From the NCBI GenBank assembly GCA_026125445.1, contig JAHCLE010000007.1:1-43938 (forward strand): 43,938 nt of DNA. The letters run 5' to 3'. The notes beneath the pieces were generated by a model that worked only from the letters and a program-made list of their open reading frames with translations, did not search any database and had not been told where the DNA came from. Origin of the DNA: Burkholderiales bacterium. Lineage in GTDB: Bacteria > Pseudomonadota > Gammaproteobacteria > Burkholderiales > Usitatibacteraceae. Each line of letters begins with the position of its first letter. The first letter of the stretch is position 1. A program made the position numbers and the translations under genes. Positions 16,811 to 28,904 of the stretch are shown here, in pieces.

Positions 16811-17229
16811 CGCGGATCGACTTCTACCACTACGCCGAGGACAAGCTGCGCTACGCCTGCCGCCTCGCGGCGACGGTGGCCGAGCGCGACAACCGCCTCG
16901 TGGTGTTCGCGCCGGACGAAGGGCTCCTCACCTCCTTCGACCGCCTGCTGTGGACCTACCAGTCCACGCGCTTCGTGCCCCATTGCCGCGCCACGGACGC
17001 GATCGCCGCCGAGACGCCGGTGGTCCTCGCCTCCGGCGACGAGTCGCTGCCGCACCACGACGTGCTGCTCAACCTCGGCACCGAGTGGCCGCCGTTCTTC
17101 GCCTCGTTCGAGAGGCTGCTGGAGATCGTCGGCAACGACGAGGAGGACAAGGCGCACGCGCGCAACCGCTTCGTCTTCTACCGCAAGCGCGGCTACGAGA
17201 TCAACGTGAACGCCATCAAGGAGGCCTGA
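16807..17229 (+). CDS. holC: DNA polymerase III chi subunit
   Basis: HolC links the clamp loader to SSB. The 140-residue product begins [20 protein letters not shown] with a GTG start overlapping the pepA stop (GTGA). Family features are FYHYAEDKL near the start, [15 protein letters not shown], and [22 protein letters not shown]; the C-terminus [14 protein letters not shown] is typical. The pepA-holC-valS order is conserved in beta- and gammaproteobacteria. Confidence 0.94.
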   Translation: MTRIDFYHYAEDKLRYACRLAATVAERDNRLVVFAPDEGLLTSFDRLLWTYQSTRFVPHCRATDAIAAETPVVLASGDESLPHHDVLLNLGTEWPPFFASFERLLEIVGNDEEDKAHARNRFVFYRKRGYEINVNAIKEA

Positions 17230-17232
17230 GCC

Positions 17233-17631
17233 ATGGATGAAGACCGCGACATCCTCGGCAAGGCCGATGCCCTCCTCCGGCGGCACGTGCCCCCTCGCCC
17301 CGGCGCGAGCGAGGGTGCCGACGTTCCCCTGCTCACCGAGCTCATCACGCCCGTCGGGCCCGCCGCGGCGCCCGCACCTGCCGCCCCGCCCGCGGCGCCC
17401 CGCGACGCCGCCACCTCCCCGCGCGACGCGCTCGCCCGCGAGGTCGTCGCCGAAGTGGTCAATGCCGTCCAGGCCCGCCTCGCGCAGGACCTGGAGCGGC
17501 GCATCGCGCAACAGCTCACGACGGAGGTCCAGGCCGCCGTCGCCGCCGCGCTGGGCGACCTGCGCCAGGACATCGCCAACGCCGTCGGCGACGCCGTGGC
17601 GGCCGCCCTCGCGCGCCGCCCGAACCGCTAG
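17233..17631 (+). CDS. Small Ala-rich protein between holC and valS, function unknown
   Basis: A 132-residue acidic/Ala-rich protein. It has a short N-terminal helix with [13 protein letters not shown], a conserved-looking strand [11 protein letters not shown], a Pro/Ala linker (about 42-62), and a long amphipathic helix to the end ([21 protein letters not shown] onward) likely to form a coiled coil. No signal peptide or catalytic motif is seen. It starts 3 bases after holC and ends 13 bases before valS, so it is probably co-transcribed. I do not know its function. Confidence 0.75.
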   Translation: MDEDRDILGKADALLRRHVPPRPGASEGADVPLLTELITPVGPAAAPAPAAPPAAPRDAATSPRDALAREVVAEVVNAVQARLAQDLERRIAQQLTTEVQAAVAAALGDLRQDIANAVGDAVAAALARRPNR

Positions 17632-17644
17632 CCCCACCCGATCC

Positions 17645-20404
<2,760 letters not shown>

Positions 20405-20412
20405 GCGGCGGC

Positions 20413-21684
20413 GTGCCGCTACCCCACAGCCTGCGGGCCCTGGGCTCGCCCAACTTCCGGCGCTACTACGCCGGGCAGGCGGTGTCGATGATCGGCACCT
20501 GGGTGCAGTCGCTCGCGCTCATGTGGCTCGCCTACCGGCTCTCGGGCTCCACGTGGTTCACGGGGCTCGTGGGCTTCCTCAATTCCGCTCCCTACCTCGT
20601 CCTGTCTCCGTTCGCGGGAGTGCTGGGCGACCGCGTGGACCGGCGGCGGATCCTCATCACCGTCCTGTCGCTCCTCTTCGTCCAGTCCCTCACGCTCGCG
20701 ATCCTGTCGGGCCTCGGCGTGATCACCATGGGGCAGCTCGCGGCGCTCGCCCTCTTCGCGGGCGTGGCCAACTCCTTCGAGACGCCCACGCGCCAGTCCT
20801 TCTTCGTGCAGCTCCTCGACGACCGCGACGACCTGCCCAACGCGATCGCCCTCAACTCCATCCTGATGAACGGCGCGCGGCTCGTGGGGCCCTCGATCGG
20901 GGGATTCATCGTCGCGGCCTGGGGGGAGACGGCCTGCTTCGCGATCAACGCGGGGAGCTTCCTCGCCGTGCTGGCGGCGCTCTCGCGCATCCATCCGGTG
21001 CGCGCCGCGCCGGCCCGCAAGGAAAGCCATCCGCTCGCGGACCTCGCCGACGGCTGGCGCTACGCCATGGGCTTCGTTCCCATCCGCCGGATGCTCATGC
21101 TGCTCGCGACCGTGAGCGTCTCCGTGGGTCCCTATTCGACGCTGATGCCCGCCATCGCGGTGCGCACCTTCGAGAGCGGCGCGCAGCTCGTGGGCCTCTT
21201 CATCGGCGCCGTGGGCCTGGGGGCCGTGATCTCGGCGGTGAGCCTGGCACGCCGCCCGTCCGTGCGCGGGCTCGGCAAGTGGATACCGATCGCGGGCATC
21301 ACGGCGGGCCTGGGGGCGGCGGGATTCTGCTTCTCGCGCTCCGTCCCGCTCTCGGCCTTCTTCATGGCGCTCACCGGGTTCGGCATGTTCATGACCGCGG
21401 CCACCTGCAACACCATCATCCAGAGCGTGGTCGAGGAGGACAAGCGCGGCCGCGTCATGAGCTACTACACCATGTTCTTCATCGGCTCCCTGCCGCTCGG
21501 CCACCTCGCCGCCGGCGCGCTCGCGGAGCGCATCGGGGCCCCGATGACCTTCCTCGCCGGCGGCGCGACCATCGCGCTCGCCGGCGCGCTCTTCGCCGCG
21601 GGCCTGCCCTCCTTCCGCGACCACCTGCGTCCCCTCTACGTCGAGCGGGGTATCATCCCCCCCACCGGAGAGCCGCCCCAATGA
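20413..21684 (+). CDS. MFS exporter (EntS/MFS_3-like)
   Basis: A 423-residue major facilitator protein with 12 predicted membrane helices. The N-terminus LGSPNFRRYYAGQAVSMIGT with WVQSLALMWL is characteristic of the enterobactin-exporter-like MFS_3 group, and the A-motif-like loop GVLGDRVDRRRI lies between helices 2 and 3. The substrate cannot be deduced. The GTG start is 8 bases after valS; its stop overlaps the next ATG (ATGA at 21681-21684), so it may be co-translated with the enoyl-CoA hydratase. Confidence 0.85.
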   Translation: MPLPHSLRALGSPNFRRYYAGQAVSMIGTWVQSLALMWLAYRLSGSTWFTGLVGFLNSAPYLVLSPFAGVLGDRVDRRRILITVLSLLFVQSLTLAILSGLGVITMGQLAALALFAGVANSFETPTRQSFFVQLLDDRDDLPNAIALNSILMNGARLVGPSIGGFIVAAWGETACFAINAGSFLAVLAALSRIHPVRAAPARKESHPLADLADGWRYAMGFVPIRRMLMLLATVSVSVGPYSTLMPAIAVRTFESGAQLVGLFIGAVGLGAVISAVSLARRPSVRGLGKWIPIAGITAGLGAAGFCFSRSVPLSAFFMALTGFGMFMTAATCNTIIQSVVEEDKRGRVMSYYTMFFIGSLPLGHLAAGALAERIGAPMTFLAGGATIALAGALFAAGLPSFRDHLRPLYVERGIIPPTGEPPQ

Positions 21685-22466
21685 CCGACACCGTCCTCCT
21701 CGAGCGCCGCGGCGCGTCCGCCATCGTCACCCTGAACCGTCCCGACAAGCTCAACGCGCTCGACGAGGCGCTCATGCGGGATCTCGACCGGGTGACGCGC
21801 GAGGTGGCCGAGGACGACGCGGTTAGAGCGGTCATGCTGCGCGGCGCAGGCCGCGCCTTCATGGCCGGGGGCGACGTCGCCTTCTTCCACGCCAATCTCG
21901 ACCAGCTCGGCCCCCGCTTCCTGGAGATGGGCCAGGGCTTCCACGCCTCCGTGAAGCGCCTGCGCACGATGCCCAAGCCGGTGCTCGCCTGCGTGCACGG
22001 CGCGTGCGCAGGGGGCGGTCTCTCGGTGATGCTCGCCTGCGACCTCGCCATCGCCTCGCGCGACGCCCAGCTCTCGCTCGCCTACGCCAACATCGGCACC
22101 TCGCCCGACGGCGGCAGCTCCTTCACGCTGCCGCGCATCGTGGGGCTGAGGAAGGCGCTCGAGCTCGCCTTCCTGGGCGAGCGGCTCGACGCCGAGGCGG
22201 CCCTGGCCCTCGGCCTCGTGAACTGGGTCGTCGAGCCCGGGGAGCTCGAGTCGCGCGCGGCCGAGATCCTCGCGCGCCTCGCCGCCGGCCCCACCTTCGC
22301 CTACGGTCGCACCAAGGCGCTCTTCAACGAGACCTGGGAGCGGCCCATGGCGGAGCAATTCGACGCCGAGCTCGCCTCCTTCGGCCGCTGCATCCCCACC
22401 CACGACTTCGCGGAAGGCACGGGCGCCTTCGTGCAGAAGCGCAAGCCCGCCTTCACCGGACGCTAG
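21681..22466 (+). CDS. Enoyl-CoA hydratase/isomerase family protein
   Basis: A 261-residue crotonase. Motifs: VTLNRPDKLNALDE, the first oxyanion-hole segment GRAFMAGGDVAFF, the second at HGACAGGGLSVMLACDLAIA, and NIGTSPDGGSSFTLPRIVG. The Asp in PDGG, in place of the hydratase Glu pair, resembles PaaG-type isomerases, so hydratase activity should not be taken for granted. It follows the MFS gene with ATGA overlap and precedes an SDR gene by 6 bases, suggesting a small acyl-CoA module. Confidence 0.88.
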   Translation: MTDTVLLERRGASAIVTLNRPDKLNALDEALMRDLDRVTREVAEDDAVRAVMLRGAGRAFMAGGDVAFFHANLDQLGPRFLEMGQGFHASVKRLRTMPKPVLACVHGACAGGGLSVMLACDLAIASRDAQLSLAYANIGTSPDGGSSFTLPRIVGLRKALELAFLGERLDAEAALALGLVNWVVEPGELESRAAEILARLAAGPTFAYGRTKALFNETWERPMAEQFDAELASFGRCIPTHDFAEGTGAFVQKRKPAFTGR

Positions 22467-22472
22467 ACGAAC

Positions 22473-23294
22473 ATGGCCACACTCGCCGGAAAGACCCTCT
22501 TCGTCACCGGCGCCTCGCGCGGCATCGGGCGCGAGATCGCCCTTCGCGCCGCGCGCGACGGGGCCAACGTGGCGATCGCCGCCAAGACCACCGAGCCCCA
22601 CCCGAAGCTCAAGGGCACCATCCACACCGTCGCGGCCGAGATCGAGGCGGCCGGCGGCAAGGCGCTCGCCATCGCGCTGGACGTGCGCGACGAGGATGCC
22701 ATCGCCCGCGCGGTCGCCCAGGCGGCGGGGGCTTTCGGCGGCCTCGACATCCTGGTGAACAACGCGAGCGCCATCAACCTCACGCCGACCCTGCAGACGC
22801 CCGCGAAGCGCTTCGACCTGATGATGGGCGTGAACGTGCGCGCGACCTTCCTGTGCTCGCAGGCGGCGGTGCCGCACCTGCGCAATTCCGCCAATCCGCA
22901 CATCCTCAACCTCGCCCCGCCGCTCGCGATGAAGGCGAAGTGGTTCGCGGGTCACACGGCCTATACGATCTCGAAGTACGGCATGAGCCTTTGCACGCTC
23001 GGGATGGCCGAGGAGTTCCGGGCAGACGGCATCGCCGTGAACTCGCTCTGGCCGGCGACCACCATCGCCACCGCCGCCGTCGAGTTCAACTTCCCCCCGG
23101 AGATCCTGGCCGCCAGCCGCCACCCGGCCATCATGGCCGACGCCGCGCACGCCATCCTCACGAGCCCGAGCCGCGAGACCACCGGCAACTTCTTCCTCGA
23201 CGAGGAAGTGCTGCGCGCGGCAGGCGTCACGGACTTCGACCGTTACGCGGTGACGCCGGGCACGCCGCCCTTCAAGGACCTCTTCGTCGACTGA
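22473..23294 (+). CDS. Short-chain dehydrogenase, HSDL2-like
   Basis: A 273-residue Rossmann-fold oxidoreductase with TGASRGIG cofactor loop, NNASAINL, and the YTISK catalytic Tyr-Lys pair. The segment ILNLAPPLAMKAKWFAGHTAY aligns with the LNLSPPL...AY region that I recall from HSDL2-type proteins, but the position of the catalytic Ser is Ala here. The C-terminus LDEEVLRAAGVTDFDRYAV is also of HSDL2 type, without the SCP2 domain. Substrate is unknown; clustering with the crotonase suggests lipid or acyl-CoA metabolism. Confidence 0.86.
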   Translation: MATLAGKTLFVTGASRGIGREIALRAARDGANVAIAAKTTEPHPKLKGTIHTVAAEIEAAGGKALAIALDVRDEDAIARAVAQAAGAFGGLDILVNNASAINLTPTLQTPAKRFDLMMGVNVRATFLCSQAAVPHLRNSANPHILNLAPPLAMKAKWFAGHTAYTISKYGMSLCTLGMAEEFRADGIAVNSLWPATTIATAAVEFNFPPEILAASRHPAIMADAAHAILTSPSRETTGNFFLDEEVLRAAGVTDFDRYAVTPGTPPFKDLFVD

Positions 23295-23430
23295 CGCGGC
23301 GTCTTGCCGCACGCACCGAAGCTGGGCTAACATTCGCGCTCCCCGGGAAGTCGCAGGCTCCCGATGCCCCTTGCGGGCAAAGACGGTGTCCCGTCCAAGT
23401 TCTGCGTTCCTTACTTCGCGCGAGGATACC

Positions 23431-24261
23431 GTGGACACCGTCACCCCCTTCATCACGCCATCCGAACTTCACGCTTCCCTGGGATCCGGGGCCTGGCCGC
23501 TCGTCGTGGACGTTCGCCGCCGCGCCGCCTTCGACTCCGACCCCAGGCTCATCGCGGGCGCCACCTGGCGCGACCCCTACCTGGTGGCCGACTGGGAGAA
23601 GTACCTGCCGCGCCACCGCCCCGTGGTCACCTATTGCGTGCACGGTCACGAGATCAGCGGCAACGCCGCGGCCGCCCTTCGCGGTTCGGGGGTGGACGCC
23701 CGCTACCTCGAGGGCGGGATCGAGGCCTGGCGGTCCCTGGGCGCCCCGACCGTGTCGCGCCTCGACGAGGCCGCGGTCCCTTCGGGCCCCGGCAAGCCGT
23801 CCGTCTGGGTCACGCGCGAGCGGCCGAAGATAGACCGCATCGCCTGCCCATGGCTCGTGCGCCGGTTCGTCGATCCGCTCGCGCAGTTCGTGTTCGTCCC
23901 CGCCTCCCAGGTCCTCCCGCGGGCGGCCGAATCGGGGGGCACGGCCTTCGACGTCCCCGATGTCCGCTTCACGCATCGCGGCGAGCGCTGCTCATTCGAC
24001 GCCCTGGTCGAGGACTTCGGGCTGGAGGACACCGCGCTCGAGCGGCTCGCCCGCATCGTGCGCGGCGCGGATACGGGCCGGCTCGACCTCGCGCCGGAAT
24101 GCCCCGGACTGCTCTCGGTGTCGCTGGGCCTGGGCTACCTTCACCGCGACGACCACGCGCTGCTGGGAAAGGGCTTCGAGGTGTACGACGCCCTCTACGC
24201 GACTTGCCGCGCGCAAGCCGGCGCGCCCGCCGAGCGCCACGCCTGGAACCATCCCTCGTGA
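23431..24261 (+). CDS. Rhodanese domain fused to ChrB C-terminal domain (chromate resistance)
   Basis: A 276-residue two-domain protein. Residues about 8-110 form a rhodanese domain (VVDVRRRAAFDSDPRLIAGA, active-site Cys in VVTYCVHGHEISGNA, EGGIEAWRSLGAP). Residues about 130-260 are the ChrB C-terminal domain (VTRERPKIDRIACPWLVRRF, DALVEDFGL, GADTGRLDLAPECPGL). The N-terminal HTH part of ChrB regulators is missing, so this is probably an accessory thiol/chromate protein rather than a repressor. The GTG at 23431 has GAGGA upstream. It overlaps chrA (GTGA). Confidence 0.88.
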   Translation: MDTVTPFITPSELHASLGSGAWPLVVDVRRRAAFDSDPRLIAGATWRDPYLVADWEKYLPRHRPVVTYCVHGHEISGNAAAALRGSGVDARYLEGGIEAWRSLGAPTVSRLDEAAVPSGPGKPSVWVTRERPKIDRIACPWLVRRFVDPLAQFVFVPASQVLPRAAESGGTAFDVPDVRFTHRGERCSFDALVEDFGLEDTALERLARIVRGADTGRLDLAPECPGLLSVSLGLGYLHRDDHALLGKGFEVYDALYATCRAQAGAPAERHAWNHPS

Positions 24262-25595
24262 CCCGTCCCGCGCATGGCGTGAGCTTCGGCGAGGCGTTTC
24301 GCTTCTGGCTCACGCTCGGCTTCGTGAGCTTCGGCGGCCCCGCGGGGCAGATCGCGATCATGCACCGCGAGCTGGTCGAGACGAGGCGCTGGATCTCGGA
24401 GCGGCGATTCCTGCACGCGCTCAACTACTGCATGGTGCTCCCGGGGCCGGAGGCGCAGCAGCTCGCCACCTACATCGGCTGGCTGCTGCACGGCACCTGG
24501 GGCGGCATCGTGGCGGGCACGCTCTTCGTGGCCCCGTCGCTCGCGCTCCTGGTCGGGCTGTCGTGGGTCTACCTCGCATTCGGCGCCACGCCACTGGTCT
24601 CCGCGATCCTCGCCGGGGTGAAGCCGGCCGTCGTGGCGATCGTGGTGGCCGCGACCGTCCGCATCGGCACGAAGGCCCTGCGCGGCCCCTTCCAGGTGGC
24701 GATCGCGATCGCCGCGTTCGTGTCGCTGGCCGTCTTCTCCGTGCCTTTCCCGTGGGTGATCGCCGGCGCGGCGCTGGCGGGATTCCTCGGCAGGCGATTC
24801 GCGCCGCGCGGCTCGCACCATGCCGCGAAGGCTTCCGCGCCGCACGAGCCCGCCGCCATCGACGACGACACGCCGCCCCCGGAGCACGCGAAGGTTTCCG
24901 CCCGCCACCTCGCGACGGTGGTGGCGGTGGCCCTCGTGGCCTGGGCGATCCCGTTCGCCATCCTCGTCGCCGCGTTCGGCGCGGCCGGCGACTTCGCGGC
25001 GATGGCGCGCTTCTTCACCCAGGCGGCGCTCGTCACCTTCGGCGGCGCCTACGCCGTGCTGCCCTACGTCGTCGACGCGGCGGTGGAACAGCACGGCTGG
25101 GCGACCATGGGGCAGATGATCGACGGCCTCGCGCTCGGCGAGACCACGCCCGGCCCGCTCATCATGATCGTCGCTTTCGTGGGATTCGTCGGCGCCTGGA
25201 CCAAGGCGCTGCTCGGTCCCGAGGCGCTCGTCGCGGCGGGCGTCCTCGGCGCCTGCGTGGCCACCTGGTTCACCTTCCTGCCCTCTTTCGCCTTCATCCT
25301 CGCAGGCGGGCCGTACGTGGAACGCTCGCGCGACGACATGCACCTGGAGGCGCCCCTCTCGGCGATCACCGCGGCCGTGGTGGGCGTCATCGCGAATCTC
25401 GCCGTCTACTTCGCGTGGCACGTCTTCTGGCCCGGCGCGAGCGCCGCGACGCCATTCCCCGCGACTTTCTCCGTGCCCTCCGTCGCCATCGCCGCGATCG
25501 CGCTCTGGCTCCTGGTCCGCAACCGCGCGGGCGTCATCGGCGTCATCGCGGGCGCCGCCGCGGCGGGCGTGGCGCTGCGTGCGCTGGGCGCCTGA
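24258..25595 (+). CDS. chrA: Chromate transporter ChrA
   Basis: CHR-family membrane protein of 445 residues exporting chromate by proton motive force. The duplicated halves are evident: N-terminal FGEAFRFWLTLGFVSFGGPAGQI and C-terminal FFTQAALVTFGGAYAVLPYV, with LNYCMVLPGPEAQQLATYIGW and GLALGETTPGPLIMIVAFVG as the paired motifs. A cytoplasmic His/Pro-rich loop (about 190-215) links them. GTG start at 24258 overlaps the preceding stop. Confidence 0.94.
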   Translation: MTRPAHGVSFGEAFRFWLTLGFVSFGGPAGQIAIMHRELVETRRWISERRFLHALNYCMVLPGPEAQQLATYIGWLLHGTWGGIVAGTLFVAPSLALLVGLSWVYLAFGATPLVSAILAGVKPAVVAIVVAATVRIGTKALRGPFQVAIAIAAFVSLAVFSVPFPWVIAGAALAGFLGRRFAPRGSHHAAKASAPHEPAAIDDDTPPPEHAKVSARHLATVVAVALVAWAIPFAILVAAFGAAGDFAAMARFFTQAALVTFGGAYAVLPYVVDAAVEQHGWATMGQMIDGLALGETTPGPLIMIVAFVGFVGAWTKALLGPEALVAAGVLGACVATWFTFLPSFAFILAGGPYVERSRDDMHLEAPLSAITAAVVGVIANLAVYFAWHVFWPGASAATPFPATFSVPSVAIAAIALWLLVRNRAGVIGVIAGAAAAGVALRALGA

Positions 25596-25604
25596 AGTCG
25601 GGAC

Positions 25605-26084
25605 TCAGGACGCGACGAACCGCCCCGACTTCCCGCCTTCCTTCTCGAGAAGCCGGATGTCGCCGATGACCATCGCGCGGTCGACGGCCTTGCACATGTC
25701 GTAGATGGTGAGGAGCCCCGCGCTCACCGCGGTGAGGGCCTCCATCTCGACGCCGGTGCGGCCGCGGCATTCGGCGACGGCGCGGCACGCCACCTGGGAC
25801 GACGCTTCGTCGAGGTCGAAGTGGACTTCCAGCGAGGTGAGCGCGATGGGATGGCAAAGCGGGATGAGCTCCCAGGTCCGCTTGGCCGCCTGGATCGCCG
25901 CGACGCGCGCTATGCCGAGGACGTCGCCCTTCTTCGCGGTTCCGTCGCGCACGAGGGCGAAGGTCTCCGGGCGCATGCGGATGGCGCCCGCGGCCACGGC
26001 CCGCCTCGCCGTTTCGTCCTTCGCGCCGACGTCCACCATCCAGGCCTGGCCGCCCGCGTCGAAATGGGTGAGTTTTTCGTTCAT
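25605..26084 (-). CDS. moaC: Cyclic pyranopterin monophosphate synthase MoaC
   Basis: MoaC converts 3',8-cyclo-GTP to cyclic pyranopterin monophosphate in molybdenum cofactor synthesis. The 159-residue protein shows [27 protein letters not shown] (catalytic region), [28 protein letters not shown] and GKSGRF. It is the only moa gene in the window. It is convergent with chrA (10-base gap) and divergent from the M48 protease. Confidence 0.96.
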   Translation of the reverse strand: MNEKLTHFDAGGQAWMVDVGAKDETARRAVAAGAIRMRPETFALVRDGTAKKGDVLGIARVAAIQAAKRTWELIPLCHPIALTSLEVHFDLDEASSQVACRAVAECRGRTGVEMEALTAVSAGLLTIYDMCKAVDRAMVIGDIRLLEKEGGKSGRFVAS

Positions 26085-26183
26085 AATCAGGCACTCCGCA
26101 CGCGGCGAACCAATGCCGCCGCCGATGGTCCCAAGTATCCACGATTTCAATCGCGCACGCTCCGGCCCCGTTTCCCCTTCCGA

Positions 26184-27647
26184 ATGCTGATCCGCCGATT
26201 CGTCGCCCTCGCCCTGTGCGTCGCGCTCCTGCCGGCCCACGCGCAGGTCCTGCCCGACCTCGGCGACGCCTCCGATGCCGTCCTCTCGGACAAGCAGGAG
26301 AAGACGATCGGCAACCGGGTCATGCGCGAGGTGCGCATCGACCCGGCCTTCGTCGACGACCCCGAGATCTCGGACTACGTGAAGTCCCTGGGCAACCGGC
26401 TGCTGGGGGCCGCCGACCCGCCGCGGCGCCCCATCGAGTTCTTCGTGGTGCAGGACGACGCCATCAACGCGTTCGCCCTCATCGGCGGCCACATCGGGAT
26501 CCACACGGGGCTCATCCTCCTCACCCGCGACGAGGCGGAGCTCGCCGGGGTGATGGCGCACGAAATCGCGCACATCCTGCAGCGCCACCAGTCGCGCCTC
26601 TACCAGGGCCAGGGGAAGTACCAGCTCGCCTCCCTCGCGGCGCTGGCCCTCGCCATCATCGCCTCGCGCGGGAGCAGCTCGCAGAGCAGCGCGGTGACCG
26701 AGGCGGCCATCACGGGCGCCAGCGCCATCATGATGCAGGGCCAGCTCGACTACACGCGCGAGCACGAGCGCGAGGCGGACCGCATCGGGCTCACGATCCT
26801 CGAGCGCGCCGGCTACGACCCGCGCGGCATGGTGAGCTTCTTCGAGCGCATGCTGCGCGCCAACCGGTTGAACGAGTTCAAGGGCGCCCCCTCGTACCTG
26901 CGCACCCACCCCCTCACCGTCGAGCGCATCGCCGACATGCAGGGCCGCGTCGAGCGCATGGCGCCGCGCCTCGTGCCCGACAGCTTCGAGTACCGCCTGG
27001 CGCGGGCGAAGCTTCGCGCGCTCTCCGGCTCGGCCCCCGCGCAGATCACCTACTTCCGCAGCCAGATCGCCGAGCGGACCGTGGTGCGGCCGCGCGAGGA
27101 AGTCTACGGGCTGGCCATCGCCCTGAAGCGCGCGCGCGAGTTCGCGGAGGCCGAGAAGGAGCTCAACACCATCCGCACCGGCGAGAACGCCCACCCGGCC
27201 TTCGAGTGGCTCGCGGCGCAGCTCCAGGCCGAGCAGGGCCGCCGCGACGCCGCCGTCGAGACCTATCGCGCCGCCCTCAGGTCCTATCCCGGCTACCGCG
27301 GCCTCGTGTACGGCCTCGCCGAGCTCCTCGTGGATTCGGGACGCACGCGGGAGGCCCTGGCGCTCCTCGACGAGAAGGTTCGCGACGATCCCGAGGACGC
27401 GAAGCTCTACGAGCTGCAATCGCGTGCCTACGCGGCCACGGGCAACCGCCTCGGGCAGCATCGCGCCCAGGCGGAGGCGTACTTCCGGAGGGGCAACCTC
27501 GCGGCCGCCGTGGACCAGCTCGAGCTCGCGACCAAGGTCCGCGGATCCGACTACTACGAGCTTTCGATGACGGAAGCGCGGCTGCGCGAGCTGCGCTCGC
27601 AGCTGCGCCTGGAACGCGAGGCCGAGAAGGCCCTCAAGCTCGGCTGA
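26184..27647 (+). CDS. BepA-like M48 family metalloprotease with TPR region
   Basis: A 487-residue periplasmic protein. It has a signal peptide ([15 protein letters not shown]), the M48 zinc motif [10 protein letters not shown] (HExxH) with third ligand Glu in READRIG, and a C-terminal tetratricopeptide-like half (about 260-480). Architecture and length match BepA (YfgC), which degrades or assists outer-membrane proteins such as LptD. Its TGA overlaps the soxX ATG (TGATG), which is an unusual partner for a BepA-type protease. Confidence 0.92.
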   Translation: MLIRRFVALALCVALLPAHAQVLPDLGDASDAVLSDKQEKTIGNRVMREVRIDPAFVDDPEISDYVKSLGNRLLGAADPPRRPIEFFVVQDDAINAFALIGGHIGIHTGLILLTRDEAELAGVMAHEIAHILQRHQSRLYQGQGKYQLASLAALALAIIASRGSSSQSSAVTEAAITGASAIMMQGQLDYTREHEREADRIGLTILERAGYDPRGMVSFFERMLRANRLNEFKGAPSYLRTHPLTVERIADMQGRVERMAPRLVPDSFEYRLARAKLRALSGSAPAQITYFRSQIAERTVVRPREEVYGLAIALKRAREFAEAEKELNTIRTGENAHPAFEWLAAQLQAEQGRRDAAVETYRAALRSYPGYRGLVYGLAELLVDSGRTREALALLDEKVRDDPEDAKLYELQSRAYAATGNRLGQHRAQAEAYFRRGNLAAAVDQLELATKVRGSDYYELSMTEARLRELRSQLRLEREAEKALKLG

Positions 27648-27997
27648 TGCGAAGGTCCCTGCGAATCCTCGCCGCAGCGGCAGCCCTGGCCTCGGCCGCC
27701 GCATGGGCCCAGTCCCCTTCCGCGTCGGGCCGCGACATCTTCCTGCGCGCCGACAAGGGCAACTGCATCGCCTGCCACCAGGTGCCCGAGGGCGCGGGAC
27801 CGGCGGTACGCGCGAACATGGGGCCGCGCCTGGACGCCGCGCGACTCAAGGGCTGGGACCGCGCCCGGCTTCGCGCGCTCCTCGACGATCCCATGCGCGC
27901 CAATCCCGACACCGTGATGCCTCCCTACGGGCGTCACCGCCTCCTGGACGCGGGCGAGATCGAGCGCGTCATCGACTACCTCCATGCGCTTCCCTGA
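27647..27997 (+). CDS. soxX: SoxX-like cytochrome c
   Basis: A 116-residue exported c-type cytochrome: signal peptide ([14 protein letters not shown]), one haem site CIACH in the SoxX context [26 protein letters not shown], and the Met ligand in [12 protein letters not shown] followed by [12 protein letters not shown]. SoxX is the electron-accepting partner of SoxA, together oxidatively attaching thiosulfate to SoxY. It starts on the stop of the M48 gene and overlaps soxA by 14 bases. Confidence 0.9.
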   Translation: MRRSLRILAAAAALASAAAWAQSPSASGRDIFLRADKGNCIACHQVPEGAGPAVRANMGPRLDAARLKGWDRARLRALLDDPMRANPDTVMPPYGRHRLLDAGEIERVIDYLHALP

Positions 27998-28817
27998 TCG
28001 CCTGCGCTTCGCGGCGGCCGCCCTGGCCCTCGCCCTTCCGCTCGCCGCCTCGGCGGGAGCCGAGGACGTGCGCAACCAGGTCATCGCCCAGCAGAAGGAA
28101 CGCCACCCGTCCCTCGCTCCCTCGGACCTGGCCGCCGGCTCCGCCGCCTTCGATCCCGAGCGCCAGGCGGAAGCGGAGCGCAACCGGCCCGCGCCCGGCG
28201 CCGCCGAGGCGATCGAGGCCGGCAAGCGCATCTGGACGCGCAAGTTCGGCAAGGGAAAGTCGCTCGCCGGCTGCTTCCCCAACGGCGGGCGCCGCATCGC
28301 CACCGCCTACCCGCAGTACGACCCGCGGGTGAAGCGCCTCGTCACGCTGGAGACGGCCATCAACCAGTGCCTGAAGACGCACGGCCAACCCCTTCTCGAG
28401 GCGGCCGACCCGCAGACCATGGGCGCGGTCCTCGCCTACGTACGCTCGCTCGCCGTGGCGCAGAAGATCTCGGTCCGCGCGGGCAGCGCCGCGGCCGAAC
28501 AGCGCTTCGAGGAAGGCCGGCGCCTGTACTACACGCGGATGGGCCAGCAGAACTACTCGTGCGCGTCCTGCCACCTCGGTCATTCCGGCAACTTCTTCGG
28601 CAACGCGGCCGTTCCCTCTCCCGTGGGCACCGCCACGCAATGGCCCTGGCTTCGCGAGGGGCGCCCGGTCACACTGCAGATGCGCATCCGCGAGTGCCTC
28701 GACCGCATGGGGGCCGCTCCCTTCCCGGCCGGGTCCGACGAGCTGGCCCACCTCGACTACTTCCTGACCTACCTTTCCAACGGGCTCGCCATCCGGCCCA
28801 ACGCCTGGCGTCCCTGA
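27984..28817 (+). CDS. soxA: SoxA-like cytochrome c (single haem)
   Basis: A 277-residue exported protein with signal peptide (AAAALALALPLAASAGA). Features of monohaem SoxA: the pair AGCFPNGG and INQCLKTHG where dihaem forms carry their first haem, one CxxCH (CASCH) at about residue 195, and the putative persulfide Cys in RIRECLDRMGAAPF (about 240). The ending PNAWRP is SoxA-like. No soxY, soxZ, soxB or soxCD is present nearby, so its acceptor is unclear. It overlaps soxX. Confidence 0.9.
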   Translation: MRFPDRLRFAAAALALALPLAASAGAEDVRNQVIAQQKERHPSLAPSDLAAGSAAFDPERQAEAERNRPAPGAAEAIEAGKRIWTRKFGKGKSLAGCFPNGGRRIATAYPQYDPRVKRLVTLETAINQCLKTHGQPLLEAADPQTMGAVLAYVRSLAVAQKISVRAGSAAAEQRFEEGRRLYYTRMGQQNYSCASCHLGHSGNFFGNAAVPSPVGTATQWPWLREGRPVTLQMRIRECLDRMGAAPFPAGSDELAHLDYFLTYLSNGLAIRPNAWRP

Positions 28818-28839
28818 GCCGGACATGTAACCAATGGTA

Positions 28840-28870
28840 AGGAGCGGGCACCGGGGCCCGGGGCGCTCCT
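28840..28870 (+). terminator. GC-rich hairpin between soxA and the macA-like gene
   Basis: AGGAGCG (28840-28846) pairs with CGCTCCT (28864-28870) around a GC-rich interior that can pair further. There is no U-run after it (CTAAAAT follows), so termination is uncertain; TAAAAT (28872-28877) might instead be a -10 for the export operon. Confidence 0.35.
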
Positions 28871-28904
28871 CTAAAATGCAGGGAACAAGAACGATCCTGC
28901 CCCC

